From Rhynchonema sp. JSB1_4 (taxonomy: Eukaryota; Nematoda; Chromadorea; Monhysterida; Xyalidae): 64,000 bases of DNA. Positions 34,901 to 49,900 of this stretch are shown piece after piece. Position 1 is the stretch's first letter; each line of letters begins with the position of its first letter. Where the stretch lies: positions 1 through 64,000 of the forward strand of contig JASAMV010002997.1 of the NCBI GenBank assembly GCA_030248065.1. The letters run 5' to 3'. The notes beneath the pieces are model-generated. The model was not told the DNA's origin. It saw only the letters and a list, made by a program, of their open reading frames with translations, and did no database searches. The position numbers and the translations under genes are program-made.

Positions 34901-37900
34901 TTAACCATTCATTGTAATTGTAACGTCGAACCGAATCCATGTTTCACGCATTTACGCTAAATAGTTGGCGTGTAACATCACTAACTATGTGATGGCACTT
35001 CAGTCTGTCTAATGCATATGTTGCCTACAGTCTACAGTATCTTCGAGTTCAGAAATGTGTGAAAAAGTGAACATTCATTCTTCGATACTCACAATTATTT
35101 TCCAGCTCGGTATCAGTCCACTGATGTTGGCTGCTATGAACGGACATACAGCCGCTGTGAAACTGTTGCTTGAACGAGGTATGTAACCATAAATGGATGG
35201 AAGACTTTGTTTGAATTAGTTGTTCGGAACAACGTTGTTCATCACAAACTTGCATCACTCCGACGAGTTGGATCCACACAGTATTGACGTCGAATATCCC
35301 GGAAAATTACGCAGAGAACAAAAGCATTTTAAAACAATTGTTGAGAAAGTCGTAAAATTTGTGACACATTGATATGGGTCACTACAACTGAACCAGCTAA
35401 TTATAATTCAGGATGTTTTGGTTGGACATTTTGACTCGTAGCATGGCAAGTAAACGCCCAGAACATGAAAAACAGCGGGCCAGTTTTTTAACAACTTTGT
35501 TGCTGGTGTTTGGCACTCGATTGCGCTTGATCAGAAATCTGGCCGCCACTTGCAAGCCCGCGACTGCTAATGATAACGTTTGGACAATCTGACCTGCCTG
35601 TAAAAATCGACCAAAGCTGGTAGCTGCGCCTGCCGGATTTTCGATAAAGCCGCAGAAATAAATGTTTCTGGCCAACATCCAAAAAGAACAATATTAATAA
35701 TAATATTTGCAGGTTCGGACATCAATGCGCAAATCGAGACGAACCGCAACACCGCGCTAACGTTGGCCTGTTTCCAAGGCAGACACGAGGTGGTGAAGTT
35801 GTTGTTGGACTATAGAGCCAATTGTGAACATCGAGCTAAGGTGCGACGGTGCATCGGGGTCGTTGTGATTGAGTTTTGTTTCTTTTTGTCGAAAATCATA
35901 TTTTTGTCTTTTATGCACCGATGTCTTTCGTTTCGGAATTTATTTGTTTTTGCCGCGAAGTTTGTGGGCAAAGTGCAATTTTTTTTACCATAAGCGTTTG
36001 TCACCAAATTTTTTTGTTTGCAAGTTGCATCTGCAATTCAAACATCTGCGGAGGTGCAAAGGCGAATTTTGAAAGAAAACAATGGGCGGTAACAAATAGT
36101 GCCACACCGTAGTTATTGACATAGGATTCTCACAAATACAGTGATATAAGTTTAAGGCCACTTTATACACGCAACATTTACTCAACATTTTCTCGCACAA
36201 CACAACATTGATTGGCTCATGCGCGACCAGCAGCCAATCAGCGCCTTAGAAAATGTTGCGTGTATCGCAACGAGACAAAGTATAAAGTGGCCTTTAGTGT
36301 TGCACAACGAATGTCAACCCATCCGCACCCATTTCACGTTTCAGACCGGTCTAACCCCGTTAATGGAGGCTGCATCTGGCGGTTACGTCGAAGTCGGTCG
36401 TGTTCTATTGCAACACGGCGCAGATCCGAACGCAGCCCCGGTGCCGAGCAGCAGGGACACGGCACTAACCATAGCCGCTGACAAGGGACACCACAAATTC
36501 GTCGAGCTGTTGTTGCGCATGGGGGCTTCGGTGGGGTTTTTTTTATTGATTGACATATTTTTGTACTTTCTGCTGATAAAGAGATGTCAGCAGCTGATTA
36601 TTTTGGAGCCATTATTTATGGTTCGGCTGTAACATCAGAGGTTGCGCCTGTTTTACGGCACTGGATTGTTGGGTGTGTGGGTTGGCTGCGATTGAGCTGT
36701 TATTTTTTATTCTTCTGGTTGGCAAACGTCGATAATCTGATGAACATACTGTACATATGTAGATTATAAATCACTAGCAATGTGGCATGCCACGCGTAAA
36801 ACAACCTCATTATCGTCGCGATTCGCTGATTAGCCAGTTTCTTACGTTCCATTCAAACTAAGCATGATTTTTTCAAAAAATGGGCCACTGGCCCATTGGT
36901 GGCCCATTTGCCGAACATCTTGTGGCGCATTCAAACTATTTAATGACCCAAGGAGCCACCATTAGACCATTACTGGCAAAAAAACCCTGAAACGAAGCAA
37001 ACGATTTTTTTTATTCCTTCAGATTGACGTGCGTAACAAGAAAGGCTGCACACCATTGTGGCTGGCCTGTCATTGCGGACATCTGGAGACCGTACAAACT
37101 CTGGTGAAACATCAGGCTGATGTGGACGCGTGTGATAATCGACGCGTGAGCGCGCTGATGATTGCTGTCAGGAAGGGGCATGTCAAGGTAGGGTAGTTTG
37201 GGGGAGGGGCACCTTTTTGTCTTGCTTGGCGCTCTGAACCGGACTCATTTTTTCGCCGCTCGCTGATGTTGTCGAAATGAACGCGCGCTTTCTCTGCATC
37301 ACGCTCGCAGCACCGTTTCGTTTTTCATTGCGAACCTGTAATAACTTTGCGTCATTCAACATTTAGTGCATGCATTTTTCGTGTGGTGCCGAAAACCTCG
37401 ATTGCGACTCATATCATGTGCCAAAAATTTATTTGTTTTGGATTTCGTCACAAAGAAGGAGAGCGGCACTTTTTTTACCCGTTACAAACGAGAACACTGT
37501 CAGACCATAGCCAGTACACAGCGCAAGCTCGAAGACTATCCGATTGACAAAAAGTGACTCGACCTTTGTTTGATTAACCGTAGGTTGTCAAATGGCTGGT
37601 TCGGCACGTTCAACAATTCCCGTCTGATCAGGAGTGCAGCAGATTCATAGCGACGCTAACTGACAAGGTATGGTGGTGGGGACAGTCGAATGAGTTATCT
37701 GCGGTTGATATTTGAAGGTTTCTTGGTTTTTATGTTGCCATTTTATGCCATCACTGGCGTTGTGACCGGCACCATGCAAGTGCGGGTGGAAAAAAACCCA
37801 AAAAAAACCCGAAAAAACCCCGAAAAATATAAAATGTGTGGAAAACCATTCTTTTTATGAGAGAAGGATATTCATGTAGTTCGTGCACCCAAAAATGGGT

Positions 37901-40900
37901 ACTGGTACAGTTCGGGCTCAAGTTCAGGTAATTCTCCTTTGGTCATGTCTTCCTGGCTGGCAGCCTAATGATTTTGTGCTTTTAAGGAAGCAACGAACCT
38001 TTTTAATCAGTTCTTGTTTTATCTCCTTTTGTTTTTGTGACACCGATTTGAAATTAACACCGCCAATTGGGAATGCTGGTAGTTTGGGCGCTCCGCCGTG
38101 TTTTCCTTGCTTGGGGTGGTTTTTCGGCATGTCTGTAGAAAAGAGAACCATATTTGGAGAATGCTATCCGTTTCGACCCCATTTTTGTCAGACGGAAAGC
38201 ATTCGGCTGTGCAGTCGGGGTCTCGTCAGTGACGTTTTCCTGCACGCCTGGTATCGTAATGGTGTATAAAGAATGCATAAAAGCTTGAAATTTATTACCA
38301 CCGAGAGTCGATGAATGTGAGAACGGTTCAGAAGAACGCCTAACCCTATGCCTAACCCTGAAGGAAAGCCTCAGCAGCAAGGTTTTTGTGGAAGTTTTCT
38401 TCAAATGGACAAGTCTTTCTGGCTGGCAGCCTGAGCCTAAGCCCATGGACAAGCCTATGTTCAAGTCTGAACCGAAGCCAGAAACAACAAGAATTTTTTT
38501 TCATCCCTGACATTTTTTTTATTTTCCGGGCTTTTTTCGGGGTTTTTCGTTTTCGTTTTTCGGGGTTTTTCGTTTTCGGGTTTTTTTTTGTTCGGGGTTT
38601 TCCGTTTCGGGGTTTTCGACGGCCACTCCTATTGGCGTTCACTGATGCCTCGCTTGGTGATCTGCGCGTGAAACACGAGGTTGATGTGCGAGCTATTGGC
38701 CACGCAATGACAAAAAAACAAAAAAAGTTCACCTGGGTCCGGCAACGTGGTTGATCTGCTAGATTATTTTCAACAAAAAATTTTTATAAAAACAAAAATA
38801 GCACAGTAGTTAAGAGTGACTGAACGTGAAAATCAGGATTGATTTTGATGAATTCTTATATGGTCATTGTGCGACCAATACCACGCCATGCATTCACCTG
38901 GGTCCGGCGCACAGAAACGCAATAGTCTACTCCTGTACCCAGGCAAAGGAGAATCGCTTATTTATCGTCGTCCGAAATAAATGCTTTCCTCTTTTGGGCA
39001 CAGACATGCGCACAGATGTACAGGACCAGGCTTAACATGTGGTCCAATTTTCGGGTTGAACACATGGCGGCCGTTACTTTTCGTTGAAGTTGATCTGGGG
39101 TTGAACATTTCTGTTTGACTGAGCTATACCCAGCCAACACCAAAATGTTTATTTTCTTGAAACAATAATCGTTCCGTTCCTCTGAAGGCGCAGGTGCGCG
39201 TGTCCAATCTATCCCATCCATCCAGGAGCAACTAATCAAATGTCGTCAATGTGTTGACGTGATCGTCGCGGCCAAGGACCGACAGGCGCTCGAAGCCAAC
39301 AAGGCGGCTGCCACCCTGCTGGAAGAGATTGCCAAGGAGGAGGAACAGGCGCAATCCAGAAAGGTATGTGGTTGGGTTGGGTGGTCGAATTTTATGATCG
39401 GTCCCAGTCGTACTTTGGCCGTCACGCGACGTCAACGCAGATTAACAAAGAACGTTTAACCTGATCCATTTATTTTGGACAGGGGCGATAGTACCTTATT
39501 GGGCCGGACAATTGCCAGTTTGAGCAAGACTACTTTGAGCAGAGCAGAGATAAAAGTGATGTCTTTTATTGTTCTAGCAGAGCAGAGATAAAAGTGCAGG
39601 CTTTTATTTTGTTCTGACTCTTCAGACGTAAGCCTGTTCTGTCACCAGGCATTTGTTTGGCCATTTTTATGGTGATGGGTGGGGATGAGACAGACTAGCT
39701 GAACTTTCCAGTGAACTTCAGCAACGGCGATCGGCAGCTTGTGGTATTTACTAGCTGAATGTGTGCATATTTCAGGCAGCAAAGCAACGTCAGAAGGAGA
39801 AGAAAAAGGCGAAGAAAGCAGCGAAGAAGCAAGCGACCACCACGAGCTCGCAGTCGAATAAAGACGAGTGGGTCTCCAGGCGGGCGCAATTTTCTCATCC
39901 GAATTCATAAATCTGCTTTGATTTTTTTACTGTTTCGCCAAAAAATGAACAAAGTCGATTAAAATCCTTTCCAGAAATGACGATGACGATAAAGAGGACA
40001 GCGAGATGCATCCGGACGAGCCGACATTGGCTGCTGGTTCGCATTCACCCTCGCCCGTGGTCGTGCCTCGTCGTGTGCCCATGGCTGCCGCGAAGGTACG
40101 GGTTGGGTTGGGGGTTGTCCCGATGTCGTACGAATAGAACATGAATCCACCCACTTTGGCGAGTAGGTTTGGTTGGACAGTCGAAGGGCGACTCTCGTCA
40201 TGAAGCTTCAAACATAGTCTGACGTTAACGTTTCGAAATTCAAATTTGAATTCGTTGACTGTGCTTTCGTTCGACCAACAAAACAAACGGCCTTGTTTAG
40301 GTCCCTTAGCTGGTGCAAAAACCTGCGGCTTCCGTAATCCTCAGTCATATTTTTATTGCAAAAAAAATGCTGGCATCAAATAGGCGCCGTCGATCGCCAA
40401 CTGTGATACCACTCTGCTGATTTTTTTTTGCCGTTCGGTCGCTTTGCCATGAAAAAAAACACGTGATCATTTGTAAAGCCTGTTTGCTAGCAATCACCGG
40501 CCTATTTCGATAATCAGTTACCGCATCAATTCAAGAAAATTGTATTTTTCTCGAATAACATCAAAACATACAGTAGTTGCATGTTTTCTTGCAGTCGGCG
40601 ACGTCATCAAGTGGTTCCAAACAGTCGCGTTCGCAGGGACGGGCCGACGTTGAGTCTGACAGTGAAAGTGAGCCGCCGAGTCCGCCGAATGTGAGATCGA
40701 GTCCCCGAAAGGACACAAACACGCGAACATTGGCTGATAATGGTGCGGTTTTGGGGGGGGGGGAGATTTGTGGATAACTGGGGTTTTCGTGGCCCATTAT
40801 TTGTTGGGCAGGCGTATTTTTTTGTCCTTGTGTCTGTCTGGAAACTGCAGCAATTTTTATGTTAATGTTTGCGTGCGAGTGAATTTTGCTCACATTATTT

Positions 40901-43900
40901 GTAATTTGTAATCTCTCAGTATTTGTTCCACTGGCTTCGCGCTCTTACATTCTTTCGCTGAAACATAAGCTTGGTTCCTTGCTACGCATGTTGCACTTTG
41001 TGTAACAAAACAACAAATCAGCGAAAGCCATGATCAACTTTCACCGGATGTTTTTAAACTTTGTTTAGGTCGTATTATGTGACACATTTGGGGCACTAAT
41101 GGCCTGTGCGAAGGTTGTTCTCTGCACTCTGCTCGTGAACAGCTTCTACTGATGTTGATCTACGGACCTGGTGTGCAATCCTTGTCGCAAAATACGGCCC
41201 AAACACAAACGCAAAGCACTCCTCCCGTGGGGGCGTCCCGCAAAGTTGATATCTATGGCTCGCAACCAGTGGTGTCGTTGGGAAATCAAAAAGTCAGGAT
41301 ACCGGATACCCAAAATCTAAAATTTTCGGATACCGGATACCCAAAATGAAAAATCTCGGATACCAGGGGGGTTGCCTCCCAAAATAAAGAATCTCGGATA
41401 CCCAGGCGGAGGGGGTTGTTCAAAAAAAGGTCAACTTTTTTACAGGAAAATTAAAAAATTGGTGTTGGAAGCGCAAAAAAATGGTCATTTTTGGGGTTAT
41501 GCTTGAGCTAGCAAGCGATTTTGAGCATTTTGGAGGTAAAAATGGGCGATTTTTACGGTTTTCGGAAAAATTTTAGGGTAGGATACCCCTGGACAAATGT
41601 CAGGATACCGGATACCCCTGGGTGAAAAAATCAAGATACCGGATACTAGGGGGTAACCCCCTTCCCCCCAACGACACCACTGCTCGCAACGTTCCATTGA
41701 ACTTTCGACATTGTGAATGAAAAGAGCACTAACTTTTCAACAACAGGTCCTTTTTGGAGGTCGATTGGCCAGAGGAGTGCGCACCGACGAGGCCTGGCAC
41801 CTCGCCCGTCTGTGAAAACAGGCCGAAACGGGCAAAACTCACTGCTGTTACATTATTGATACATGTCCGTTACAGATTCAGACGCCCGAGTTCCGATGCC
41901 GACCCCGCCCCATGAACTGGCCCCTCCTCGGACCACCTCGGAATCGGGTGGATCTGCGATCGTCAACACACGACAACAACGCAGGGAACGGTACACGAAG
42001 CGGAGGAGTGAGAAAGGTTGGTTATTTATTCGGGGGCTACGTGTAATTATTATTAGTTGTGGCGAAACGCTGGTCATATTGTGCTTACAGTGTAAATGAT
42101 GGCGATTATGACCAGCGTTTTGGCCTTTTGTTTGTTGTTATTGTTCTGCTCTCGCAAACTGGCGGCGCACCTGGTCATCGTCGGTACGAGTTGTAGTGCC
42201 CGCCGCCCCCCCTCCCCCCGTGTCAACAGATCATGGGTGACATTGTTACTGCATTGCTTTTTAGTTTGGTACACAAACTGCCCGGTAGTTGCGAAAGTTT
42301 GTTTCTTTGTGAACTCAGGGCCGTCGAAGGAAGATTAACACTTAATCTGTGTACGCAGGCACGCCTGTCGCAAATGGTTCGGTATCCACCGGTGCCGGGG
42401 GCACTACCTCCACTCGTGCCGGTGGTACTACCAAAGTCAATGTTTCACAACAACAACACAACAATGAGGATGAGTGGATGACATCACGACCCAGTGCCAG
42501 ACGTCGAGCTGCTCCCAGCGGTGTGACCACGGCCAATGCTGCTGCTGCTGCTGCTGCTCAACAGAAACACGCGGTTGGTTGGCGGAATTTTTATTTTTTT
42601 GTGCTTGAAATTGTCTTCACCCTGCCCTAAAATGACGAGCTTTGATGATAGAGCACGCGCACACACGTCAAACTTGTGATTGGATAGGATCTGCCTCGGT
42701 ATTTTGAACTGTCCTGAATTCAAAATATTAATGTGATATAAAAAAGATCAGATTCGACCACAAGCAGTGTAGTGACAGGCCCATGCGTGCGAGGCATGAT
42801 TTTGATAACTCAAAAAATTAAAAAAACACGGTTTTTGGCATACAATTTTGGTTGAACAATGGGCAAAATTAGCGCTTTTTTCAACATTGTCGCCGAAAAT
42901 CGAATTAAAGTGCTCATATGTTCGCGATGTTTGGAACAATTGGGTCGAAAAACACCGATTTTCGCCTTTGATGGGTACAAAATTCCTTGTGACGTGAGAG
43001 GTATGCTTTGGAAAATTGGAAGTAAGTACTCAAACCCCCTCTGATTTTTTCGAGGTAAGTATGGCAAAGGGGGTGATCAACCAGCATCAGGTGTTATGTG
43101 TTGGTTGGTTGGTTTATTTCATCGGCACCCACTCAAAAATAACGGAAGAAGATTATGTGGAATAAGCATAATCACAAGACCAGGTGTGAGATTTACGGAC
43201 ATTATGTTATGTGTTGATTTTGCAGCGCACCTAATGCGGTGATTCGACACCAACCAACATTTCTGTCAGTGAAAAAAACATAAGAGTCATTTTTAAAACA
43301 TCAGCTCAAGCAAACGTTGCTTACAGACCGCTGCTGCTGCCAAAACCACGACCGTGACACAACACCAACATCCCGAAGACCCGTTTACTGCGGTTATCAG
43401 CACCGCTGGTGGTGGGTTTGAGTTGATTCATTATGTGTCCGGGATATGCTCCTATCGAAATTTCAGACCCTTGGGTTATTTTTTGGAAGAAATACGCAAG
43501 ATATTTGATCCGAAAGTGTTAGGAAGCTCCGCTGTCCGGTCCCAAACTCGGATGACAGGATCAGTTCGGTTTGGCTTGGTCGCGTGACTTTGATGTTCTG
43601 GGAATGACTGATGGCACTGATTTTGACCAGCGTAAAAGCAAGCTGGTCGCTCGATAAATCACGTTTTTACGCTGGTCGGTCCCGGTCGATGGTGGAAGCA
43701 TTCCCGATACAGATGGTCGCGACCACGCGTGACCAGGGCCTGGCTGAACCGTTCATTCTGTTTTTTTTACCGACAAGAAAAAAAATGCAAATAAATAGAA
43801 GACATTTTTCACCATATTTGTCAGGTTGGCGCGAGGTGCGTCGGCGTGCGAACAAATTGACCGTGAGTTCGGGCGCGATTGCGCGCGTGATCGGGCGCGG

Positions 43901-46900
43901 CGGACAGAACATCAATGCGATTAGGGAGGCGACTGGTCGGTTGGGTGGGGGACATCATTGTTAGGCATCGGCGTCGGTCATGTGGTCGCTTTTTTGGAAA
44001 GTACCGACACTGACGATTTTGGAACGAAATTTATTATTTTAGAGCTAAAATCACCAATTTTAAGCGCGCAGCGAAAATTTTAGGACGGGTTGAACGGGAA
44101 AATGGTAAAATTTGGGTGGCAACCACTTTATTAATTGGAATTGGATAAATTACCAAGGTTCTCAACCTGGTCACATCATGCAAGTAGCGATAATAGCCAC
44201 CTGAGTCGAAAGTCAAGTGGCGATTTGGAAATCTCAAGTGGTGAAATCGCCACCTGAGGTTAAAAACCATGATGCAAAAATATTGAAACTTTTCATTTGG
44301 GAACGAAAATTTCAAGAACAATTAGCAGTTTTGGTATAAACATGGGGTGAAAAAGTTACATACCGACACTACCGACACCTCAGAAAAACCGACACTTTTG
44401 GCCGCCGACACTGACACAGACATTAGTAGTGTCGGTACCGACACCGACCTTTTTCCGACACCGACGCCGATACCTAGACATTGTTTGTAAAAGTTGGGAC
44501 GTTTGTTTGTGTCCACGAAAATAGAATGCATTTTGCAAGGCAGTACATACAAAAAAAACAGCTTCCTTTTCTAATGTGGTCAGCTGCGTTGACTGCGTTT
44601 GAATTAGCAAAAAAAACGAACTGAACAGTTGTCAACTGCATGTTTCGATGTTGCGCTGCTGTAATCACAAAATGTTTTAAGCTACCTATAATTTACCGCG
44701 ACTGTTTGCACTAGATGTTTTAAAGGCATCTTCAGCGAATTAAAAATCATCTACAGTATCTATTTTACCTGTGCCAACAATGGTAATATAATAATGTATA
44801 TGTGTTGCTCGCGTCGACTCAGTTTCACGCAATGCTCTCGCATCCCTTCACAACGGCCGACCTGGAAGTGCACCGGGTCATCATCAGTGTCTGTCGATCA
44901 GTTAGTGCACCTACCCATTTCGCCACCCACATACACAGGCGCACACATCGAGGTGGAGAAACAGACATCGCGCAAAGACCAGACGGACCGGACGATCACC
45001 ATACGCGGCACACCGGACGCCACCCGACAAGCGATGGCAATGATACAGGCGTTGATTGACCACACCGACTCGAACGTGAATGAGATTGTGAAAAAGGTGC
45101 GGGCATTTGGAGTTACTTTTTATTTTATTAATTTGTTTTTCTTTTATTTCTTTAAACATTGAAGAAATTATTGACTCTCAATGCAACAAAAGTTTCAAAT
45201 ATCGGATTCGTGAAAAAAATGGATGCGATACAAGGCACGCAGGTATTGTACAATCACAACATCACTTTGGAAATAACTTGAACTTCATTTGAGCAAAAAC
45301 GTATGAATTTGGTCTTTGTCATGTTTTTATCCACAACGATTTTAGGGTCGAATGTGCAATTCGATTACCACGTTGGTCAATGTCAATCGTTCCAAAATAC
45401 CACATTTAATTTTTCAATCTTGATGGTCCATTGAATGTCTGCAGGTTCAAAAAGACGACGCTGCGATGATTGGTCAGCAGCAGAAACAACAACAACAGAC
45501 AGCTACCGTAACCCAGTCGCGCAAAGCTGACAACCAACAAACCGCCGTCAAAGCGATATCAAGTGCCAGCTCGCAGGCCTGCTCTGCTCGGTTGGTTTAG
45601 TGTATTTGTTGGTTATTCCTTATTTTCCTGATTTTGCGGTTTGTTGAGAGCGTCCACATTTACCACTGAGCCTGGGAACTCTATAAGTGGTCGAGGTGTA
45701 CATCAAGCAATGATGACGTCATGCTGTCGCACAGGGGCAGCAGAGAAATGATGTGTTTTTAGTATGGGTTGGGTTCACACCGTTTTGTGTACTAGCTCAT
45801 TCGGCGACGTTTGTGGCTTACGTTCTTGCTTAGGCTTAGGCCTGCTTTTGGCTTAAACGTAGGCCTAAGCCTAAGTAAGGGCCTGAGCCTAACACGGAGT
45901 TAAAACTACAAGATTTTTTTGGAGAAACTTTTCAAACGGGTTGCCTGATCCGTAAAGCACACGCAGCTCGTGCAGCCAGCTGAGTTTCGAAGGATTTCGC
46001 AAATCACTACGTTAGACTCGCGTGTTGCGTGGCTGGCAGTGACGTGACCGCTTCAGCTAACACACGCGTAATGCGCTTTGCGGATCAGGCAACGCGTTTG
46101 AAAAGTTTTTCCCAAGAGTATTGTCATAGTATACCCAGCGCCGAATGCGCTATTACCCTTTGGAGACTTGTTTCGTTAGCTCAGTTTTGTTGGATTGGAC
46201 ATCATGAATTCGCACGAATGACATGAATTATAATTGTGCCGGATAGGAGCGATCATCAGAACTATGATTAATAGATCAATCTTTCATGTTTGCAGTCCCG
46301 TCCCAACCAAGGCAGCAACAGTTGGTGGTGCCGGCACAGAGTACAGTCCGTTTGCTACACCGAACGTATGGGTGCAACGGGCTAACATGAGGGCACAAGG
46401 TTTAAAGGGTCACTTGACTGCTTTGGTTTTTTGAATCATGGTGTTCTTTTTTAACAACGTATCAGTTTGTCACTACCTGTGAAACCTATAAGTAGTTGGG
46501 CTGTAACATCACGATCATCACCATTATTAGACTCATATCTGATCACATGTTTTTTCCTGGCATTTTCTGAAAATAATTTCCATTTTTTCGCAGCTGAAAA
46601 GATGAATTTCGCACTGGCAGCCGCGCACGGCGGATCGCGAGGCGCAACACCAGGCGCCAGTGCGCAGGCAAATGCTGGTGGGTTGATAATCGGGAAGATT
46701 TTGTGATTTATGGCTGCGCTTTATTGATTTATATTTCCGAATAGACCCCACGGGGGCTCGATTTGGGGGTAAAAAGTAGTTTCAAATCGGTCAATTTTGT
46801 GGTTTCTCCCCAAAACTGTCCAAACGTTGGGGTAGAACTCCTCGGCAGCCCAGGGGGCTGTATTTGAGCAGAAAGTTTGTGATAAAACGGCCGATTGGCC

Positions 46901-49900
46901 ACCTTTTTCCGAATATGGCTTGGGCTTCCCATGGAAAACGACGGTGGTCTACCCAAAAGCGCTCCAAGTCTCGCACGTCAGCGCGTTGTTTGCCACTTGT
47001 AGGGTTGGTCGACTAAAGCTTCACAAATGCTCCTATTTTATACCATAATAATTGCGCAGGTTTGCCGCAAGTGCCGGCCAATGCGCTTGATGTGGCTGCG
47101 ATCGAGGCACGAATGGGTGAACAGCAGATGCAGCAACAGAGTGAACTTGCCTTGGATGATCAGGCGAGCAAGGCGCCCGGATTCAAACGACCGCAAGCAC
47201 AGAGCAGACAGGCGACCAGCAGCACGTATGAGGACCTGCCCGCACGTATGTGAAACGGGGTGATGTACCTTGCTGCTAATTCTTATGTCGATTCTCGCGC
47301 TCACTTGGAGCTGCTTGCGTTGACGAGCGTGCCATTAGCCTATTTGCAGTCAATAGAATGCAGCAAGACACGTCGAGACCAACGTGACGGTCACGTTCAC
47401 ACAACGTGGCGGGTTTCTCTGTGTAGAGAAGAGGGCGCATAGACCGACCATTTACTGGGTATTCGTGATTCTGATTTCGTTCTCGCTCCGTTCCAGTCAC
47501 CGGCAACCAGTCAGCGCACCACCATCAACAACAACTGACTCCGCCCACCGCACTCAGCCTCTCACCGACGGCCAGCAGCATGCTCACAACGCTCATGGCT
47601 GGTCAGTTTTTTGTGTTGTATTGTTTTCAGTTTTCTAACTAACATAGCGCGATTCAGTTGAAGTTCGGCATGTTTCTGTCGCTTTTGTTATACGTTGGTG
47701 GTGGAACATTATCGTGCGCCAGAGAGTCGCCCAAGCCAAATGATGTATTTAGTTGGTTATGGTCGCGGACCAAGAAAGATAGTTAGCCCTGCTTGCGGGG
47801 TTAGGTCTTCATTTGTTGCAGAGACATGCACATCAGTAGAAAAATGTCACTTAGCAGCATCAATATGGTATTTGTTGAAGGAAGACAGATAGATAGGTTT
47901 TCGCTGCTTGCAAGAAAGAGCCTATCTACATCACTCGCCAGCCCAAATGTCAAATTTTGATATTCACTTATCTGCCGTGATCAAGTGCATAACTGGCTAA
48001 TATTCATGCGCTAAAAATTTGAACATTCGTTTGTTTTGAAGGAGCCAAACAAAACAAGTCCATTCGCTCCATGTAGTATAGTGACTGATTTGCACATGCC
48101 ACGCAACCCCAGGCGCCAGATCATTTCTGAGTTTCCGGCTCCGACCTTTGCAGTTCGAGTTTGACAGAGGGGACCACTTTCCCCAGAGTACCTACCATTC
48201 CATCAGCGGTCCTTATCCTATTCAGTTTATTTGTACAATCAACTCTGCGTACATATATTGATCGGGTCACACATTTTTGTTGACTACTTGGCGTATTCAC
48301 CTACCATACCGAGCAGTCATTAGGGGGCTTAACGAGAGAATGTGGCCGAAAAACACGTCCACTATACGTATTGAGAATTGAATTCACCTATATACCACCA
48401 CAGGTGGCAACGGTGGTTCGAAATCCGCATTCGCGTCCCCGGCACCGTCGATGTTTCATCCGAGCAGCACTGCGACCGCGCGCGCGACCATACAGTTGCC
48501 GTTTGCGTCAGGTGGGTGACATAAAGTGGCCTTGATTCAGACTAAAATGTACAAGGTGTTCCAACAGTAACTTATCTGACTGGCATGGATGGCATTGATT
48601 GCGTAATTCTTTTTCTCCGGTTAGTTGCCATCAGGGAAAATATTTTTTCTCTATTTGCCAACCAGAAAATATTTTTGAATCGACATCCGCTGCTGTGCTG
48701 CGGTGAACCACAAACAGTGTCGCCTTCGGGCACGGGAGGCTACATTTGCCACACCCACTAGTTCATCCCTTTCCCGTTTCTCACCACTAAAACGTCGTTG
48801 TTGTTATGAATTTTGCCATCAGAATTTTCCGTGCAACTGGCATGAACTTCAATGCCGACACCGCTGGCTCTGCAGTCAGTTTCTGAGGAGTTTAAAGATG
48901 GTCTGGTGTTGCAAAACTGGGAGCTGCATGCTAGTTGTGCACATAAACGCTAGCTCCATGCTCATACGCACGGCACTAATATTCCAAATTCGATCACAGG
49001 TGCCACATCGTCAACGAGCACAGCGTTGTCCGATTCGACCACCGTGCGTCCGGCCAGTGCAACGCCAATGTTGGGCGGGTTGATTATGGGTGCGTTGGTT
49101 TGGCTGGCTGATGTTTCACAACTGTTGTTGTTGTTGTTGTATTTTATCATATTGCCTGACCGATGATGGGTTTTGCAGAGAACCTAACGCCTGTGTCCAG
49201 TTATTCGCCGCCCGACGCAACCATTGCCGAAAGTGGACTGGTTGAGGTTGGTTCATGCACGCCTTCAAGCACAAGTTACTTTACTGCTGGTGTCGAACTT
49301 GAGGATTGGCTCGAACTTTTGGCCACTATGAGACTGTTGCCGATATTTCGAATTCACCACTGGCCTCCGTTTTTATAATCGTTTTTTTCTGTTCTGTTTT
49401 TGCATCCAAATCCAAACAGCCAATCCATTTGTATAATTAGTGAGTTTCGTATCATTTAGTCTTCCGAGGGATTGTTTTCAGAACATTTTATTTTATACCG
49501 ATTATCATGTTGTTGCAAACCTATACCCCGGATCGATCTTTCAAACATGAATCATGCACTAAACTATTAGCCCATTGTGCATTTCACAGCCGCCCTCCCT
49601 GACGCCACCGATGTCGAGTTGCACTACCGTAACCGCGTCTACCGTAACCCATCCGCAAGCTGATTGGCTGCGCGCCGGCCTTCCGCCGCAACCAACCAGC
49701 ATGTCGGATATGTGGGGCAACGGGGCTGGCAGTCAGGCATTGACCAATGTGTGTGCCAATTTGGCGCAGTTGCAAATGGGACAGGTACCGGGTTGTACTG
49801 TTTGTCTGATTTTTAGGTTTTTGTTTGCTGTTTTCATATTTGTAGTCGCATTGTCTTCGCAAATCGCGATTGATGGTTTGTTTGTTTCGGCGACTGTTTA

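Noticed and set aside
39193..39225. Earlier acceptors for MASK exon 35 (after 'ctgaag' or 'gcgcag')
   Set aside because: Both give a phase-1 exon, incompatible with exon 34. The acceptor before GAGCAACTAATC keeps phase and matches the family sequence.
41143..41266. Additional MASK exon
   Set aside because: The acceptor would begin a phase-0 exon while exon 38 ends in phase 1, and exon 38 joins exon 39 (41876) in phase without it.
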